A DNA stretch of 64,000 nucleotides. Source: Bradyrhizobium oligotrophicum S58. Its GTDB lineage: Bacteria; Pseudomonadota; Alphaproteobacteria; Rhizobiales; Xanthobacteraceae. The position numbers and the translations under genes were made by a program. Positions 45,694 through 54,075 of this stretch are shown here, in pieces. Numbering within the stretch: position 1 is the first letter of the stretch; every line of letters begins with the position of its first letter. Where the stretch lies: assembly GCF_000344805.1 (NCBI RefSeq), contig NC_020453.1, positions 3,319,001 to 3,383,000 of the forward strand. Reading direction: 5' to 3'. The notes under the pieces are model-generated. The model had not been told where the DNA came from. It did no database searches and worked only from the letters and a program-made list of their open reading frames with translations.

Positions 45694-46395
45694 TTGATCG
45701 ACATGGACGCATTGAAACGGCAGGCGGCGGCGCGCGCGCTGGAGGAGGTCGAGAGCGGCATGAGGCTTGGCCTCGGCACCGGCTCGACCGCCAAGCATTT
45801 CGTCGATCTGCTCGGGGAAAAGGTGCGCGCCGGCGTGAAGATCGTGGGCGTGCCGACCTCGGAGGCGACGCGGGCGCAGGCGGAAGCCTGCGGCGTGCCG
45901 CTGACGACGCTCGACGAGATCGACCGGCTCGACATCACGATCGACGGCGCCGACGAGATCAATCCGGCGCTCGACCTGATCAAGGGCGGCGGCGGGGCCC
46001 TGCTGCGCGAGAAGATCGTCGCCAGCGCCTCGGCTCGCATGATCGTGATCGCCGACGACAGCAAATGGGTCGAGCGGCTCGGCCGCTTCCCGCTGCCGAT
46101 CGAGGTGATTCCATTCGGGCTCGCCGCCACGCAGCGGGCGATGGGCGAGGCGTTCGCCAAGGCCGGCGTGTCCGGGCAGATGCTGCTGCGCAAGTCCGCA
46201 GATGGCCACGTTTTCGTCACCGATGGCGGCCACTGGATTATCGACGTCCGCCTTGGGGAGATCGAGGATCCCCCGCGTCTGGCGGGCCTTTTGAGCGCAA
46301 TTCCGGGCGTGGTCGAGCACGGGCTGTTCATCGGTCTCGGCAGCACGGCGATCCTGGCGGGCGCGCAAGGAATTCGCGTTATCCAGCGGCCGTGA
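45694..46395 (+). CDS. rpiA: Ribose-5-phosphate isomerase A
   Basis: This 233-residue isomerase interconverts ribose-5-phosphate and ribulose-5-phosphate in the pentose phosphate pathway. It has [25 protein letters not shown], and [16 protein letters not shown] with the catalytic residues (Asp and Glu/Lys). TTG 45694 has the better spacing to GAGGGG; ATG 45703 ([13 protein letters not shown]) is the start suggested by related proteins. Both are in frame. A DUF2059 gene follows 49 bp downstream. Confidence 0.96.
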   Translation: MIDMDALKRQAAARALEEVESGMRLGLGTGSTAKHFVDLLGEKVRAGVKIVGVPTSEATRAQAEACGVPLTTLDEIDRLDITIDGADEINPALDLIKGGGGALLREKIVASASARMIVIADDSKWVERLGRFPLPIEVIPFGLAATQRAMGEAFAKAGVSGQMLLRKSADGHVFVTDGGHWIIDVRLGEIEDPPRLAGLLSAIPGVVEHGLFIGLGSTAILAGAQGIRVIQRP

Positions 46396-46444
46396 GCGCA
46401 GCAGCAACCTGCACTTGAGGCCGCAATCTTACAGGAGACTTGGA

Positions 46445-46972
46445 ATGAAGAGCGTGTTCAGAATCTTGCCGGCCGCCGGCATCCTGCTGGCCGTGGCCGC
46501 GGCCAGCCCCGCTGCGGCGCAAGCGCAGGGCCAGCCGCCGGCGCTGAAACCGGCCTCGCCCGCCTGCATGGCCGGCGCGCGCGAGATTCTGGGGATGAAG
46601 AACGCGGCTGCGATGTACGCCAACGCCGTTCCCGGCATCGTGCAGCAGACCAAGCAGGCGCTGTTGCAGTCCAACCTCAACTACCAGAAGGACCTCGACG
46701 AGGTCGCCGTGGTGGTCGCGCAGACCTATGCCGGCAAGGAGAAGGAGATCGGCGAGAGGATGGCGCAGATCTACTGCAACGAGTTCACCGATGCCGAGAT
46801 CGCGAACCTCGTCACCTTCTACAAGTCGACGATCGGCCAGAAGCTGCTTGCGGCGGAGCCGAAGGCGATCCAGATGAGCATGGCTTCCATGAACCAGTGG
46901 GCTGCGGAGTTCTCCGACACCGTGACCGCGCAGTTCCGCGCCGAGATGCGCAAGCGCAACAAGCCGATCTGA
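46445..46972 (+). CDS. Exported DUF2059 protein
   Basis: This 175-residue protein has a signal peptide (MKSVFRILPAAGILLAVAAA, cut after AAAQA) and a DUF2059 helical domain: ACMAGAREILGMKNAAAMYA, IYCNEFTDAEIANLVTFYKS, and IGQKLLAAEPKAIQMSM. Family function is unknown. ATG 46445 follows CAGGAG closely; the frame also runs back to 46415 without a good site. It lies between rpiA and gor on the same strand, with 33 bp to gor. Confidence 0.88.
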   Translation: MKSVFRILPAAGILLAVAAASPAAAQAQGQPPALKPASPACMAGAREILGMKNAAAMYANAVPGIVQQTKQALLQSNLNYQKDLDEVAVVVAQTYAGKEKEIGERMAQIYCNEFTDAEIANLVTFYKSTIGQKLLAAEPKAIQMSMASMNQWAAEFSDTVTAQFRAEMRKRNKPI

Positions 46973-47005
46973 GGCTCGTGGCGGCAGAGGCAGGTCGGGG
47001 GAGAG

Positions 47006-48391
47006 ATGGCTGAATTCGACGTCGACCTGTTCGTGATCGGTGGCGGATCGGGTGGCGTGCGCGCCGCCCGCATCGCCGCCGGCTATGGCGCCCGCGTGAC
47101 GGTCGCCGAGGAATACCGCATGGGCGGCACCTGCGTGATCCGCGGCTGCGTGCCCAAGAAGTTGTTCGTGATCGGCTCGCATGTCCGCCAGGAGGTCGCC
47201 GATGCCGCGGGCTTCGGCTGGACCATCCCGACCGCGACATTCGACTGGAAGACGCTGATCGCCAACAAGGACAAGGAGATCGCGCGGCTCGAGGCGGCCT
47301 ACACCGCCAATGTCGAGAAGTCGGGCGCCAGGATCGTCAAGACCCGCGCCGTGATCGAGGACGCCCACACGGTGCGGCTGATGACCGGCGAGACCGTCAG
47401 CGCGAAGACCATCCTGATCGCGACAGGCGGCGCGCCCAATCACGGCACGCCGATTCCCGGCATCGAGCACGTCATTTCGTCGAACGAGGCTTTCCATCTC
47501 GACGAACTGCCGCGCCGCATCGTGATCCAGGGCGGCGGCTACATCGCGCTCGAATTCGCCTGCATCTTCGCCAATTTCGGCTCCGACGTGACCGTGGTCT
47601 ATCGCGGCGACAACATCCTGCGCGGCTTCGACGAGGATGTCCGCAGGCACGTCCGCTCGGAGATGGAGAAGGAAGGCATCACCATCCTGACCGGCTGCAC
47701 CGTCAACGGGATCGACAAGCACGGCAAGGACTACACGACGCATCTGTCGAACGGCTCCAGCATCGCCTCCGACAAGGTGATGTTCGCGATCGGCCGTCAC
47801 CCGGCCGTGGCCAATCTCGGCCTGGACAAGGCGGGCGTCGCCATCAATCCGCGCAATGGCGGCATCGCGGTCGACGCGTTCTCGCAGAGCTCGGTGCCGA
47901 GCATTTATGCGATCGGCGACGTCACCCATCGCTTCAACCTGACGCCGGTCGCGATCCGCGAGGGCCATGCCTTTGCCGACACCGTGTTCGGCAACAAGAC
48001 CGTCCGCGTCGATCACGCCGACATCCCGACCGCCGTGTTCTGCCAGCCTGAGGTCGGCACCGTCGGCCTCACCGAAACGCAGGCGCGCGAGATGTACGAT
48101 CGCGTCGACATCTACAAGACCAGTTTCCGCCCGATCAAGGCGACGATGTCCGGCCGCGACACCCGCGTGCTGATGAAGCTCGTCGTCGATGGCACCAGCG
48201 ACCGCGTGCTGGGCTGCCACATCGTCGGCGACATGGCCGCCGAGATCACCCAGGCCGTGGCCATCGCCATCAAGATGAAGGCGACCAAGGCCGATTTCGA
48301 CGCCACCATCGCGCTGCATCCGTCGGCCGCGGAGGAGTTGGTGACGATGCGCACGGTGACCGAGCGCCACGTGAGGCAGGCGGCGGAGTAG
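47006..48391 (+). CDS. gor: Glutathione-disulfide reductase
   Basis: This 461-residue flavoprotein reduces glutathione disulfide with NADPH. It has FAD loop GGGSGGVRAAR, redox cysteines C43/C48 in GTCVIRGCVPKK, NADPH loop GGGYIALEFACIF, YAIGDVTHR, and the dimer-face catalytic motif HPSAAEE. The His-Pro and arginine contacts match glutathione rather than lipoamide or mercuric reductases. It completes the rpiA-DUF2059-gor run, and coupling with the pentose phosphate pathway (NADPH supply) is plausible. Confidence 0.95.
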   Translation: MAEFDVDLFVIGGGSGGVRAARIAAGYGARVTVAEEYRMGGTCVIRGCVPKKLFVIGSHVRQEVADAAGFGWTIPTATFDWKTLIANKDKEIARLEAAYTANVEKSGARIVKTRAVIEDAHTVRLMTGETVSAKTILIATGGAPNHGTPIPGIEHVISSNEAFHLDELPRRIVIQGGGYIALEFACIFANFGSDVTVVYRGDNILRGFDEDVRRHVRSEMEKEGITILTGCTVNGIDKHGKDYTTHLSNGSSIASDKVMFAIGRHPAVANLGLDKAGVAINPRNGGIAVDAFSQSSVPSIYAIGDVTHRFNLTPVAIREGHAFADTVFGNKTVRVDHADIPTAVFCQPEVGTVGLTETQAREMYDRVDIYKTSFRPIKATMSGRDTRVLMKLVVDGTSDRVLGCHIVGDMAAEITQAVAIAIKMKATKADFDATIALHPSAAEELVTMRTVTERHVRQAAE

Positions 48392-48455
48392 GGCCGTGTG
48401 AATTCGTGAGGCGATCGCAGACGTCGATGGGGCACAGCGGTTGCTACTAAACGCC

Positions 48456-48528
48456 GTCATTGCGAGCGTAGCGAAGCAATCCAGAGTCCTTGCTGAGCCC
48501 TGGATTGCTTCGCTGCGCTCGCAATGAC
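48456..48528. repeat. REP-like palindromic element
   Basis: Two 29-nt arms with a single mismatch (left arm begins GTCATTGCGAGCGTAGCGAA and ends GCAATCCAG) surround a 15-nt loop. It lies between the convergent gor and a small membrane-protein gene. I recall this ATTGCGAGCG...GCAATCCAG palindrome as widespread in Bradyrhizobium and other alphaproteobacterial intergenic DNA. It can form a strong hairpin and probably ends transcription from both sides. Confidence 0.85.
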
Positions 48529-48546
48529 AGGTGAGCGACTGTGCCT

Positions 48547-48765
48547 TCAACCCGCCTGCTGCGCGCCGCGCCGTCTTGCGAGGTACGGCAGTCCGAACAT
48601 GTAGAGGCCCGTGCCGAGCAGCACGATCAGCGGAATGAGCGCCAGCAGGCCGATCCAGAAAGCGGGCTGTGTCTGGGTCATCGCCCCGATGTTGATGATG
48701 ACGCCGATCGTGAAGGCGATCGAGACCCAGCGGTGCACCTGCCGGATCGTGTTGCTCCAGTTCAT
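48547..48765 (-). CDS. Small membrane protein
   Basis: This 72-residue protein has two membrane helices: WVSIAFTIGVIINIGAMTQ and IGLLALIPLIVLLGTGLYMF. It begins MNWSNTIRQVHRW. No family name is certain. ATG 48765 has AGGGGGA-type site upstream; an upstream frame to 48864 overlaps the SRPBCC gene. It follows the SRPBCC gene on the same strand and is likely in its transcript. Confidence 0.75.
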   Translation of the reverse strand: MNWSNTIRQVHRWVSIAFTIGVIINIGAMTQTQPAFWIGLLALIPLIVLLGTGLYMFGLPYLARRRGAQQAG

Positions 48766-48799
48766 TCGTTCCTCCCCCTGATGTCGTGCTGCGCGCGGC

Positions 48800-49210
48800 T
48801 TAGTCGAGCCCTGCCAAAGTCTGCTCCAGGCCATCGAAGAACTTCGGCCAGCCGTAGCGCGCACCCTGATAGGCGCGGGTCTGATCGGCGGTGAAGCCGG
48901 TCTGCTCCATGCGCAGATGCGTACCAGTTGCCGTCGGCGTCAGCGTCCAGGTCACGACGCTGTCGAGCCCGAGCGCGGCCCAGCTGTAGGACAGGGTTTT
49001 GTTCGGTTCGATGGTCACGACCTGGCAGTCGACCACGCCCCAATCGGCTTCGAGCTTGAAGCGGTGATCAACCTTCGGCGCGAAGTCGTTCTTCATCAGC
49101 CACTCCGCGATCAGATGCGGCTGCGTCAGCGCGCGCCAGAGCTTTTCCGGCGGATGCGCGAACTCGCGCTCCACGACCACGGTGCGGGTTTCGGACGCGG
49201 CTTTCGTCAT
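48800..49210 (-). CDS. SRPBCC/AHSA1-type protein, ArsR partner
   Basis: This 136-residue protein has the AHSA1-like START fold: VVVEREFAHPPEKLWRALTQPHL, AEWLMKNDFAPKVDHRFKLE, and YGWPKFFDGLEQTLAGLD. Proteins of this shape bind hydrophobic ligands, and in many genomes pair with an ArsR repressor as here. The start overlaps the arsR stop (ATGA), so translation is coupled. Function is unknown beyond the pairing. Confidence 0.88.
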   Translation of the reverse strand: MTKAASETRTVVVEREFAHPPEKLWRALTQPHLIAEWLMKNDFAPKVDHRFKLEADWGVVDCQVVTIEPNKTLSYSWAALGLDSVVTWTLTPTATGTHLRMEQTGFTADQTRAYQGARYGWPKFFDGLEQTLAGLD

Positions 49211-49539
49211 TGATCCATCCTGTTGAGCAGATTGTCGAGATCGTCGAACCGGCTCTCCCAGAACGCGGCCATGCGGCTGGTCCAGTCGAGCAGGGGGACG
49301 AGCGCCTTCGGCTGCGCGCGATAATGCGTCTGGCGGCCTTCGTGGCGCTCGCGCACGAGGCCGGCCTGCTTGAGCACGCCGAGATGCTTGGATACGGCCG
49401 GTTGCGACACGCCGGCCTTGGCCGTCAGCGCGCCGACCGTCTGCTCGCCCTGGCGGCACAGGCCCTCGAAGATGGCCCGCCGCGTCGGATCGGCAAGTGT
49501 TCTGAACAGGAGGTCGGGCGAGCGCGCCATTTGATCCAT
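49207..49539 (-). CDS. ArsR-family winged-helix repressor
   Basis: This 110-residue protein reads LFRTLADPTRRAIFEGLCRQ, GALTAKAGVSQPAVSKHLGVL (recognition helix), and a wing RERHEGRQTHYR. It lacks the metal cysteines of ArsR/SmtB, so it is probably not a metal sensor. Its start codon lies inside an inverted repeat, consistent with autorepression of this gene and the SRPBCC gene. Confidence 0.9.
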   Translation of the reverse strand: MDQMARSPDLLFRTLADPTRRAIFEGLCRQGEQTVGALTAKAGVSQPAVSKHLGVLKQAGLVRERHEGRQTHYRAQPKALVPLLDWTSRMAAFWESRFDDLDNLLNRMDQ

Positions 49540-49580
49540 AACTCATTGGTTATGGATTAATGCATAACCGGATGGTTATG
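49536..49580. promoter_or_regulatory. Two inverted repeats at the arsR start, candidate operators
   Basis: Site 1 (49536-49555) is CCATAAC-6-GTTATGG. Site 2 (49563-49580) is CATAACC-4-GGTTATG. The sites share the CATAAC/GTTATG half and lie back to back. Site 1 covers the ArsR start codon. The repressor is a likely ligand; the region is also AT-rich enough for a promoter. Confidence 0.75.
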
Positions 49581-49850
49581 GATCGGTCAAGTGGGAATTC
49601 TCGTCAGCACGGCGGGATCCATCCGGCCCGATGCGCGCGCCGCGAGGTCAGTGCCCGCGGTGATGCACGCGCGCGCCGCATCAGCGCCGTCATTCCTCGA
49701 CGCCTCGCACAGCGGCGCGTCCGGAGTTCGATATGTGATCTCGGGCGCTGACGAGCTGACGCGACACGCTTCATCGTCCGGTCGGGGGACGCTCAGGGGA
49801 CGCTGCGATGCTAGCTAGCAATCCGACATCGGTTGCAGGAGATGACGGAC

Positions 49851-50033
49851 ATGCAGGCCCATGAGATCCCGCCGCGGCGCAAGCCGTCGATCACGTCGCA
49901 GGCGGCGCTCGCTGCCGGCATACTCGCCGTGTTCCTGCTGCTACACGTTCTCGCCGGCGCAATCCTGCAACGAACTGCAACGACAGACGGAGCGCAGGCG
50001 AAGCCGGCTTCGACGCTCCAGCCATACGATTGA
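49851..50033 (+). CDS. Small single-pass membrane protein
   Basis: This 60-residue protein has one helix (AALAAGILAVFLLLHVLAGAI) after a basic, Pro/Arg-rich start. AGGAG at 49837-49841 supports ATG 49851. It lies 41 bp before the TauE/SafE permease gene and could be co-transcribed. No family is recognised. Confidence 0.6.
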   Translation: MQAHEIPPRRKPSITSQAALAAGILAVFLLLHVLAGAILQRTATTDGAQAKPASTLQPYD

Positions 50034-50074
50034 ATCCCGCTCATTTTTCATTCTCATCAAGCCGGAGATATTTC

Positions 50075-50803
50075 ATGCCCGGGCCTGACTCGTTTTTGCT
50101 CCTCAGCGCCGCCGTTTTCTCTGGCGCCTTCGTCTCCGGATTGGCCGGGTTCGCCTTTTCGGCCGTCGCCGGCGCGATTCTCCTGCACATGCTGCAGCCG
50201 TTGGAGGCAGTCCCTTTGATGATGGCGTGCAGCGTCGGCGTGCAGGCGACGAATCTGTGGGCGCTTCGCAACAGCATCCGATGGAAGGACACCATCGTCC
50301 TGACCCTGGGCGGCCTTCTCGGCGTGCCCTTGGCGCTCTGGCTGCTTCACAATGCGGACGCGCGCCTGTTCCAGCGGGTGTTCGGACTGACGATCGCGAC
50401 CTATGCCGCCTACATGCTGTTCAAGCCCGGACTGGGCCGTCTTCACGAGATGAGCAGAAGCCGGACCGCCATCGTCGGGTTCGGCGGCGGTCTGATCGGT
50501 GGACTCACCGCGATGCCCGGCGCGCTGCCGACCATCTGGTGCGAAATGCATGGCTTGCCGAAAACCGAGCAGCGCGGCCTGGTGCAGCCGTTCATCGCCG
50601 TCATGCAGATGTCGTCGCTGACGATGATGCTGGCGCGAAACGAGCTCTCGACCAAGGTGCTCGTCGATCTGGCCTGGAGCATTCCGGCTCTGCTCGCCGG
50701 CACGGCGCTCGGCATCCTCGCCTTTCGCAGGCTCAACGATGCGTTGTTCAGGCGGATCATCCTGAGCATCCTGCTGCTCTCGGGTCTGCTGCTCGTCGTC
50801 TGA
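50075..50803 (+). CDS. TauE/SafE-family anion permease
   Basis: This 242-residue protein has seven to eight hydrophobic segments in two related halves: FVSGLAGFAFSAVAGAILLHML and VGFGGGLIGGLTAMPGALPTIW. TauE/SafE proteins move sulfite, sulfoacetate or other small anions outward. The substrate is not readable. GGAG before ATG 50075 supports the start; an ATG at 50030 extends 15 residues into the preceding gene. Confidence 0.88.
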   Translation: MPGPDSFLLLSAAVFSGAFVSGLAGFAFSAVAGAILLHMLQPLEAVPLMMACSVGVQATNLWALRNSIRWKDTIVLTLGGLLGVPLALWLLHNADARLFQRVFGLTIATYAAYMLFKPGLGRLHEMSRSRTAIVGFGGGLIGGLTAMPGALPTIWCEMHGLPKTEQRGLVQPFIAVMQMSSLTMMLARNELSTKVLVDLAWSIPALLAGTALGILAFRRLNDALFRRIILSILLLSGLLLVV

Positions 50804-50896
50804 TCCGTGACGGAGCCCTTGCGCAAATCCGACGATATCGTAGCGGATCCGATCCGGACGGCATGGCCGCCCGGATCGTCCGCCGTCGTCGCCAGG

Positions 50897-52609
50897 TCAA
50901 GGCGCGAGCGTCCACAGCTGCGATCCCGCAGCCGTGGCGGTGGCGGTCAGCAGCTGGTTGCCGACGGAGGTGCCGTTCTGGCTCATCACCTCGACGGGAT
51001 AGCTGCGCACCGCGATCGTGCCCGCGGCGGCGTCGTAGCGGAACCGCTGGTTGTTGTTGCCGGTGCAGGTCCAGATGATCAGCTGCGCGCCGTCGCCATA
51101 GGTGCCGTTGTTGTCCAGGCAGTAGTGCGGGTCCTGCATGCTGCGGATCATGCCGCTCGCCTCGTCGTAGCTCCAGGTCTGGTTGGCGGCGCCGGTGCAG
51201 TACCACTGGATCACGGCGGTGCCGTCGGCCATCGCGCCGCCATTGACGTCCATGCACAGCGCGGACGTGCGGTTGACGATGCGGACCGGCTGCCGCGACG
51301 GCGCGGCGGCGGTGGAGACCGGCGCATAGACGACGCCGAGCTTGTCGATGCCGTCGCCGGACCGGCCATGGAAGCCTGCAATCTGCCAACCGCCCGGAGC
51401 GGTGTAGCTGGTGCAGCTCGAGGTCGTCGTGCCGCCCGACAAAGTGCGGCCCGTGCTGGTGCCGAACGTGATCCGGAAGATGCGGGTGTGGCCCTGATAC
51501 TGGTCGCTGCACAGATTGACCGAGGCGAGATATTCGCCGCTGCCGAGCGTCAGGCTCTGCGCCGTGCCGCCGGTGCCGCCATGGCTGTAGACATAGCCGT
51601 TGGAGAGCGTCAGCTCGACCTGGTCGACCCGGCTTCCGGTCCGGATCGTCAGCTTGCTCGCCACCGGGTTGGCCGGCAGCGCGGAGACGTCGTTGTAGCT
51701 CGTGCCGTGCGGCCCGCCGAACTGATCGCTCAGCCTGCGGCTCGCAGTCGTGGAGAAGCTCCAGTCGACCTCGACTGGATGATGATCGGAGAGTTGTGCG
51801 CCGCTCGAATCGAGCGCGTCCTGGCGGTCGACATAGCCTGACGCCTGCAGGTTCAGGAAGCCGTTGTTGCGCCACAGCACCTTGTCGACGATCTCGCAAT
51901 CCGGCCGTGCCGTCTGCGAATCGCCGCACACCAGCGCATCACCGATCGGCGGCACGCTGCCGCCGCGCACCGTCTCGATCCAGGCGTCGCTGAAGCCGTG
52001 GTGCAGGAATTCCCACATGTTCTGGCCGGCCCTGGTGTAGCGCGTATTGGTGTCGCCCATCACCATCACCGCGTTGCCGGCGGAATTCGCCTCGATGTAG
52101 GTCAAGATCTGCGCCACGTCGGACTCGCTATCGGCGAGGTCGGTGGACGAGGTGCCGGACTGTGCGTGCAGGTTGTAGAAGTCGAGATAGACGCCTTCCG
52201 CCAGTCGGGTGCGGACCAGCGAGAATCCCTTCGGAGTCAGCGCATCCGAGTCAGCGCGCTTGGTCCAGGTCACGCGATCGAGATCGTCGAACGAATACGT
52301 GCTGAGCGTGTTCAGGCCGTCGCCGATGCCGGCCGTGCCCGACGTCGGCGTGCGATAGGGATGGTCGTCGCAGGTGTCGTAGAGCGCGGCGTGCCAGAGA
52401 AAATCTTCCTGCACGTTGACGATGCCGAATTGGCGCAGATAGCAGCTGATGACGCGCGAATGCGCGTCGCTGCCGCCATTATAGGCCGTCGGCGTTTCAG
52501 CGACGTTGTAGGTCAGCGTGTTGAACGTTCCGTCCGCCGCATGCAGCGGGCCGCCGAGCAGAGTGGCGCATCCGAGCGCGATGGCGCCCGTCAGCAAGCG
52601 AAGTGTCAT
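50897..52609 (-). CDS. Secreted EEP-family hydrolase with jacalin and ricin-B lectin domains
   Basis: This 570-residue protein has a signal peptide (cut after LHAAD, about residue 26). Residues 28-285 are an endonuclease/exonuclease/phosphatase domain: NTLTYNV, catalytic Glu68 in NVQE, His in NLHAQ, GDTN 185-188, and SDHHP 274-278. About 294-431 is a jacalin-like lectin (FGGPHGTSYND, DGIDKLGVVY). About 441-570 is a ricin-B beta-trefoil with Q-W motifs (NQTWSYD, NNQRFRYD, GSQLWTLAP). It may act on DNA, RNA or a phospholipid, and the lectins may bind host or biofilm sugars. Cys pairs suggest export across the inner membrane. The gene stands alone. Confidence 0.85.
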   Translation of the reverse strand: MTLRLLTGAIALGCATLLGGPLHAADGTFNTLTYNVAETPTAYNGGSDAHSRVISCYLRQFGIVNVQEDFLWHAALYDTCDDHPYRTPTSGTAGIGDGLNTLSTYSFDDLDRVTWTKRADSDALTPKGFSLVRTRLAEGVYLDFYNLHAQSGTSSTDLADSESDVAQILTYIEANSAGNAVMVMGDTNTRYTRAGQNMWEFLHHGFSDAWIETVRGGSVPPIGDALVCGDSQTARPDCEIVDKVLWRNNGFLNLQASGYVDRQDALDSSGAQLSDHHPVEVDWSFSTTASRRLSDQFGGPHGTSYNDVSALPANPVASKLTIRTGSRVDQVELTLSNGYVYSHGGTGGTAQSLTLGSGEYLASVNLCSDQYQGHTRIFRITFGTSTGRTLSGGTTTSSCTSYTAPGGWQIAGFHGRSGDGIDKLGVVYAPVSTAAAPSRQPVRIVNRTSALCMDVNGGAMADGTAVIQWYCTGAANQTWSYDEASGMIRSMQDPHYCLDNNGTYGDGAQLIIWTCTGNNNQRFRYDAAAGTIAVRSYPVEVMSQNGTSVGNQLLTATATAAGSQLWTLAP

Positions 52610-53104
52610 TGGTCGATCCCCCTCGATCCCATTCGAAAGAGGCGGCGCGATACCATCCGTCGCGTGTCGGTGTGATGACAGATCGATGGATGTTCTGCGC
52701 GGCACGTGTCGCGAGGACGCGTGCAAGCTGGAGTTGTTGTGCCTTCGGACCGGAAAGATCGCAGGTCGTGCGGAAGACAGTGCGGGCCGTATGAGCGGCA
52801 GGATGATCGCCGACGACGTCATCGAATGCCGAGCGCCGCGATGTTGACCAGAACGACGCGCAAGCGCGTGGAAATTCCGTGGATCAAGCCTCCGCGACCG
52901 CGCAAGCCGCACAGCCCTTCCGGGCAGGACGAAACTAGATCACGTTCGCATGCGGTCGTCGCGCCGCTGCCCGTCTTGGTCGAGCCTCATCATGTGACGG
53001 CGGTGATCGCGGCCACACCCGTCAGGGCGTGCGCCCATGAGTTTTGCTGAACATGAGTTCTGCTGAACATGAGTTCTGCTGGAGTGGGGTCCCCGCCGCT
53101 GATC
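52610..53104. other. Intergenic region with a 16-bp tandem repeat
   Basis: No gene is supported here. At 53036-53082 the unit CATGAGTTCTGCTGAA occurs two complete times plus 15 bp, with one base change. It lies at the end of the leftward NTF2-like gene. The promoter of the secreted hydrolase should be in 52620-52850. Confidence 0.6.
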
Positions 53105-53620
53105 CTACTCCGGTTTCTCCTTGCAGAGGGCCCTCGGAACATTCCCTCTCCCTTGCGGCTCCAGCGAGGAGTGATGCTGCACGATCTTGTTGCCGTGGAA
53201 GACATAGGTATATCGCGCGCGCAGCACTGCGTTGTCCTGCGTCGTGAAAGTATACAGCCCGCTGGCAAAGGCGAAATTGCAATCGCCGCCGATCAGTGCC
53301 TTGTCCGGGTCGATGTCGGCTTTCGGGCGGTCTTTGAGAAAAACGAAGAAGTATGACGTGATCTGCTCCCTCGTCGTCAGGGGCCCGTTGGCGCAAGTCG
53401 GCAGCAGCACCGCGCGCTCGGCATAGGTTGCGACGACAGGGCCGGGCTTGGTCGCCGTCGATTCATTCAGCGCCGTCTGCCAATTCTTCAGGAGCGCCTT
53501 GACCCTTTCCGGGGTGACGACGCAATGGCGCCTGGCCGTCCGCGCCGCGCCTTCTGAAGGCAGGGCGAGAAGGATGGCGACGGCGGCGCATCCGAGCAGG
53601 GACATCCAATGGCGCTTCAA
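53105..53620 (-). CDS. Exported NTF2-like protein (SgcJ/CaMKII-association type)
   Basis: This 171-residue protein has a signal peptide (MKRHWMSLLGCAAVAILLAL, cut after SEGAARA-like site) and an NTF2-fold domain: VKALLKNWQTALNESTATKP, VVATYAERAVLLPTCANGPL, YFFVFLKDRPKADID, and YTFTTQDNAVLRARYTYVFH. Such proteins bind small ligands or form rings, and no enzyme reaction is known. It lies alone and leftward. Confidence 0.8.
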   Translation of the reverse strand: MKRHWMSLLGCAAVAILLALPSEGAARTARRHCVVTPERVKALLKNWQTALNESTATKPGPVVATYAERAVLLPTCANGPLTTREQITSYFFVFLKDRPKADIDPDKALIGGDCNFAFASGLYTFTTQDNAVLRARYTYVFHGNKIVQHHSSLEPQGRGNVPRALCKEKPE

Positions 53621-54075
53621 GGCAGACCTCCTTGGTCGTCGTAGTCATTGTGGGCAGCGGCCTCCTCGATCCGAAGCGGAGGACGCGGCATTTCGGACAG
53701 TGCCCGCAAACTGATCGTCGAACTTGCGATCGAAGTTGATTGTAGCACGCGGCAATCGGATAATACAGTCAAAAAGAGAGTAGATAACGAATAGCAATTA
53801 TTAGTAGAGTTATTGTTGTTGTGATGCGCGCATTTGTCGACTCCAGCACTGCAATTGTGCAAATAGCTTGCGGACGCGCGCGCATCCTTCCTGCTTCGTT
53901 CATTCGTCCTTCCGGTCGCTCGGCGCGTGTCGGAGAGGCGCAGGATCAGCGCCTTGGCGCCACTCTGCCTCGTCTGCTCGATCAGAGCCTGGCGGCTTTG
54001 GTCTGCGCACCCCATTGTACAGTCGCGACCTGTGGCTATAGGTTTGCGGCGGACAATGAGGAGGGGTTTTCTGGC
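53621..54075. promoter_or_regulatory. Divergent promoter region, AT-rich
   Basis: The space between the NTF2-like and HWE-kinase genes contains a run near 53735-53830 that is far AT-richer than the surroundings, with repeated TTAT and TAATA elements. It must serve both genes. I see no gene; the kinase frame extends to 53821, but the ribosome site favours 54076. Confidence 0.5.

Noticed and set aside
46379..48550. 723-codon minus frame opposite gor
   Set aside because: It is the antisense shadow of glutathione reductase and the REP-like repeat; its His/Asp/Ala composition is typical of such shadows.
53036..53082. Possible CRISPR array
   Set aside because: The repeats are directly joined, with no spacers and no cas genes nearby; it is a simple tandem repeat.
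53821..54075. Upstream extension of the HWE kinase
   Set aside because: The extra 85 residues are low-complexity and the strong ribosome site lies before 54076.
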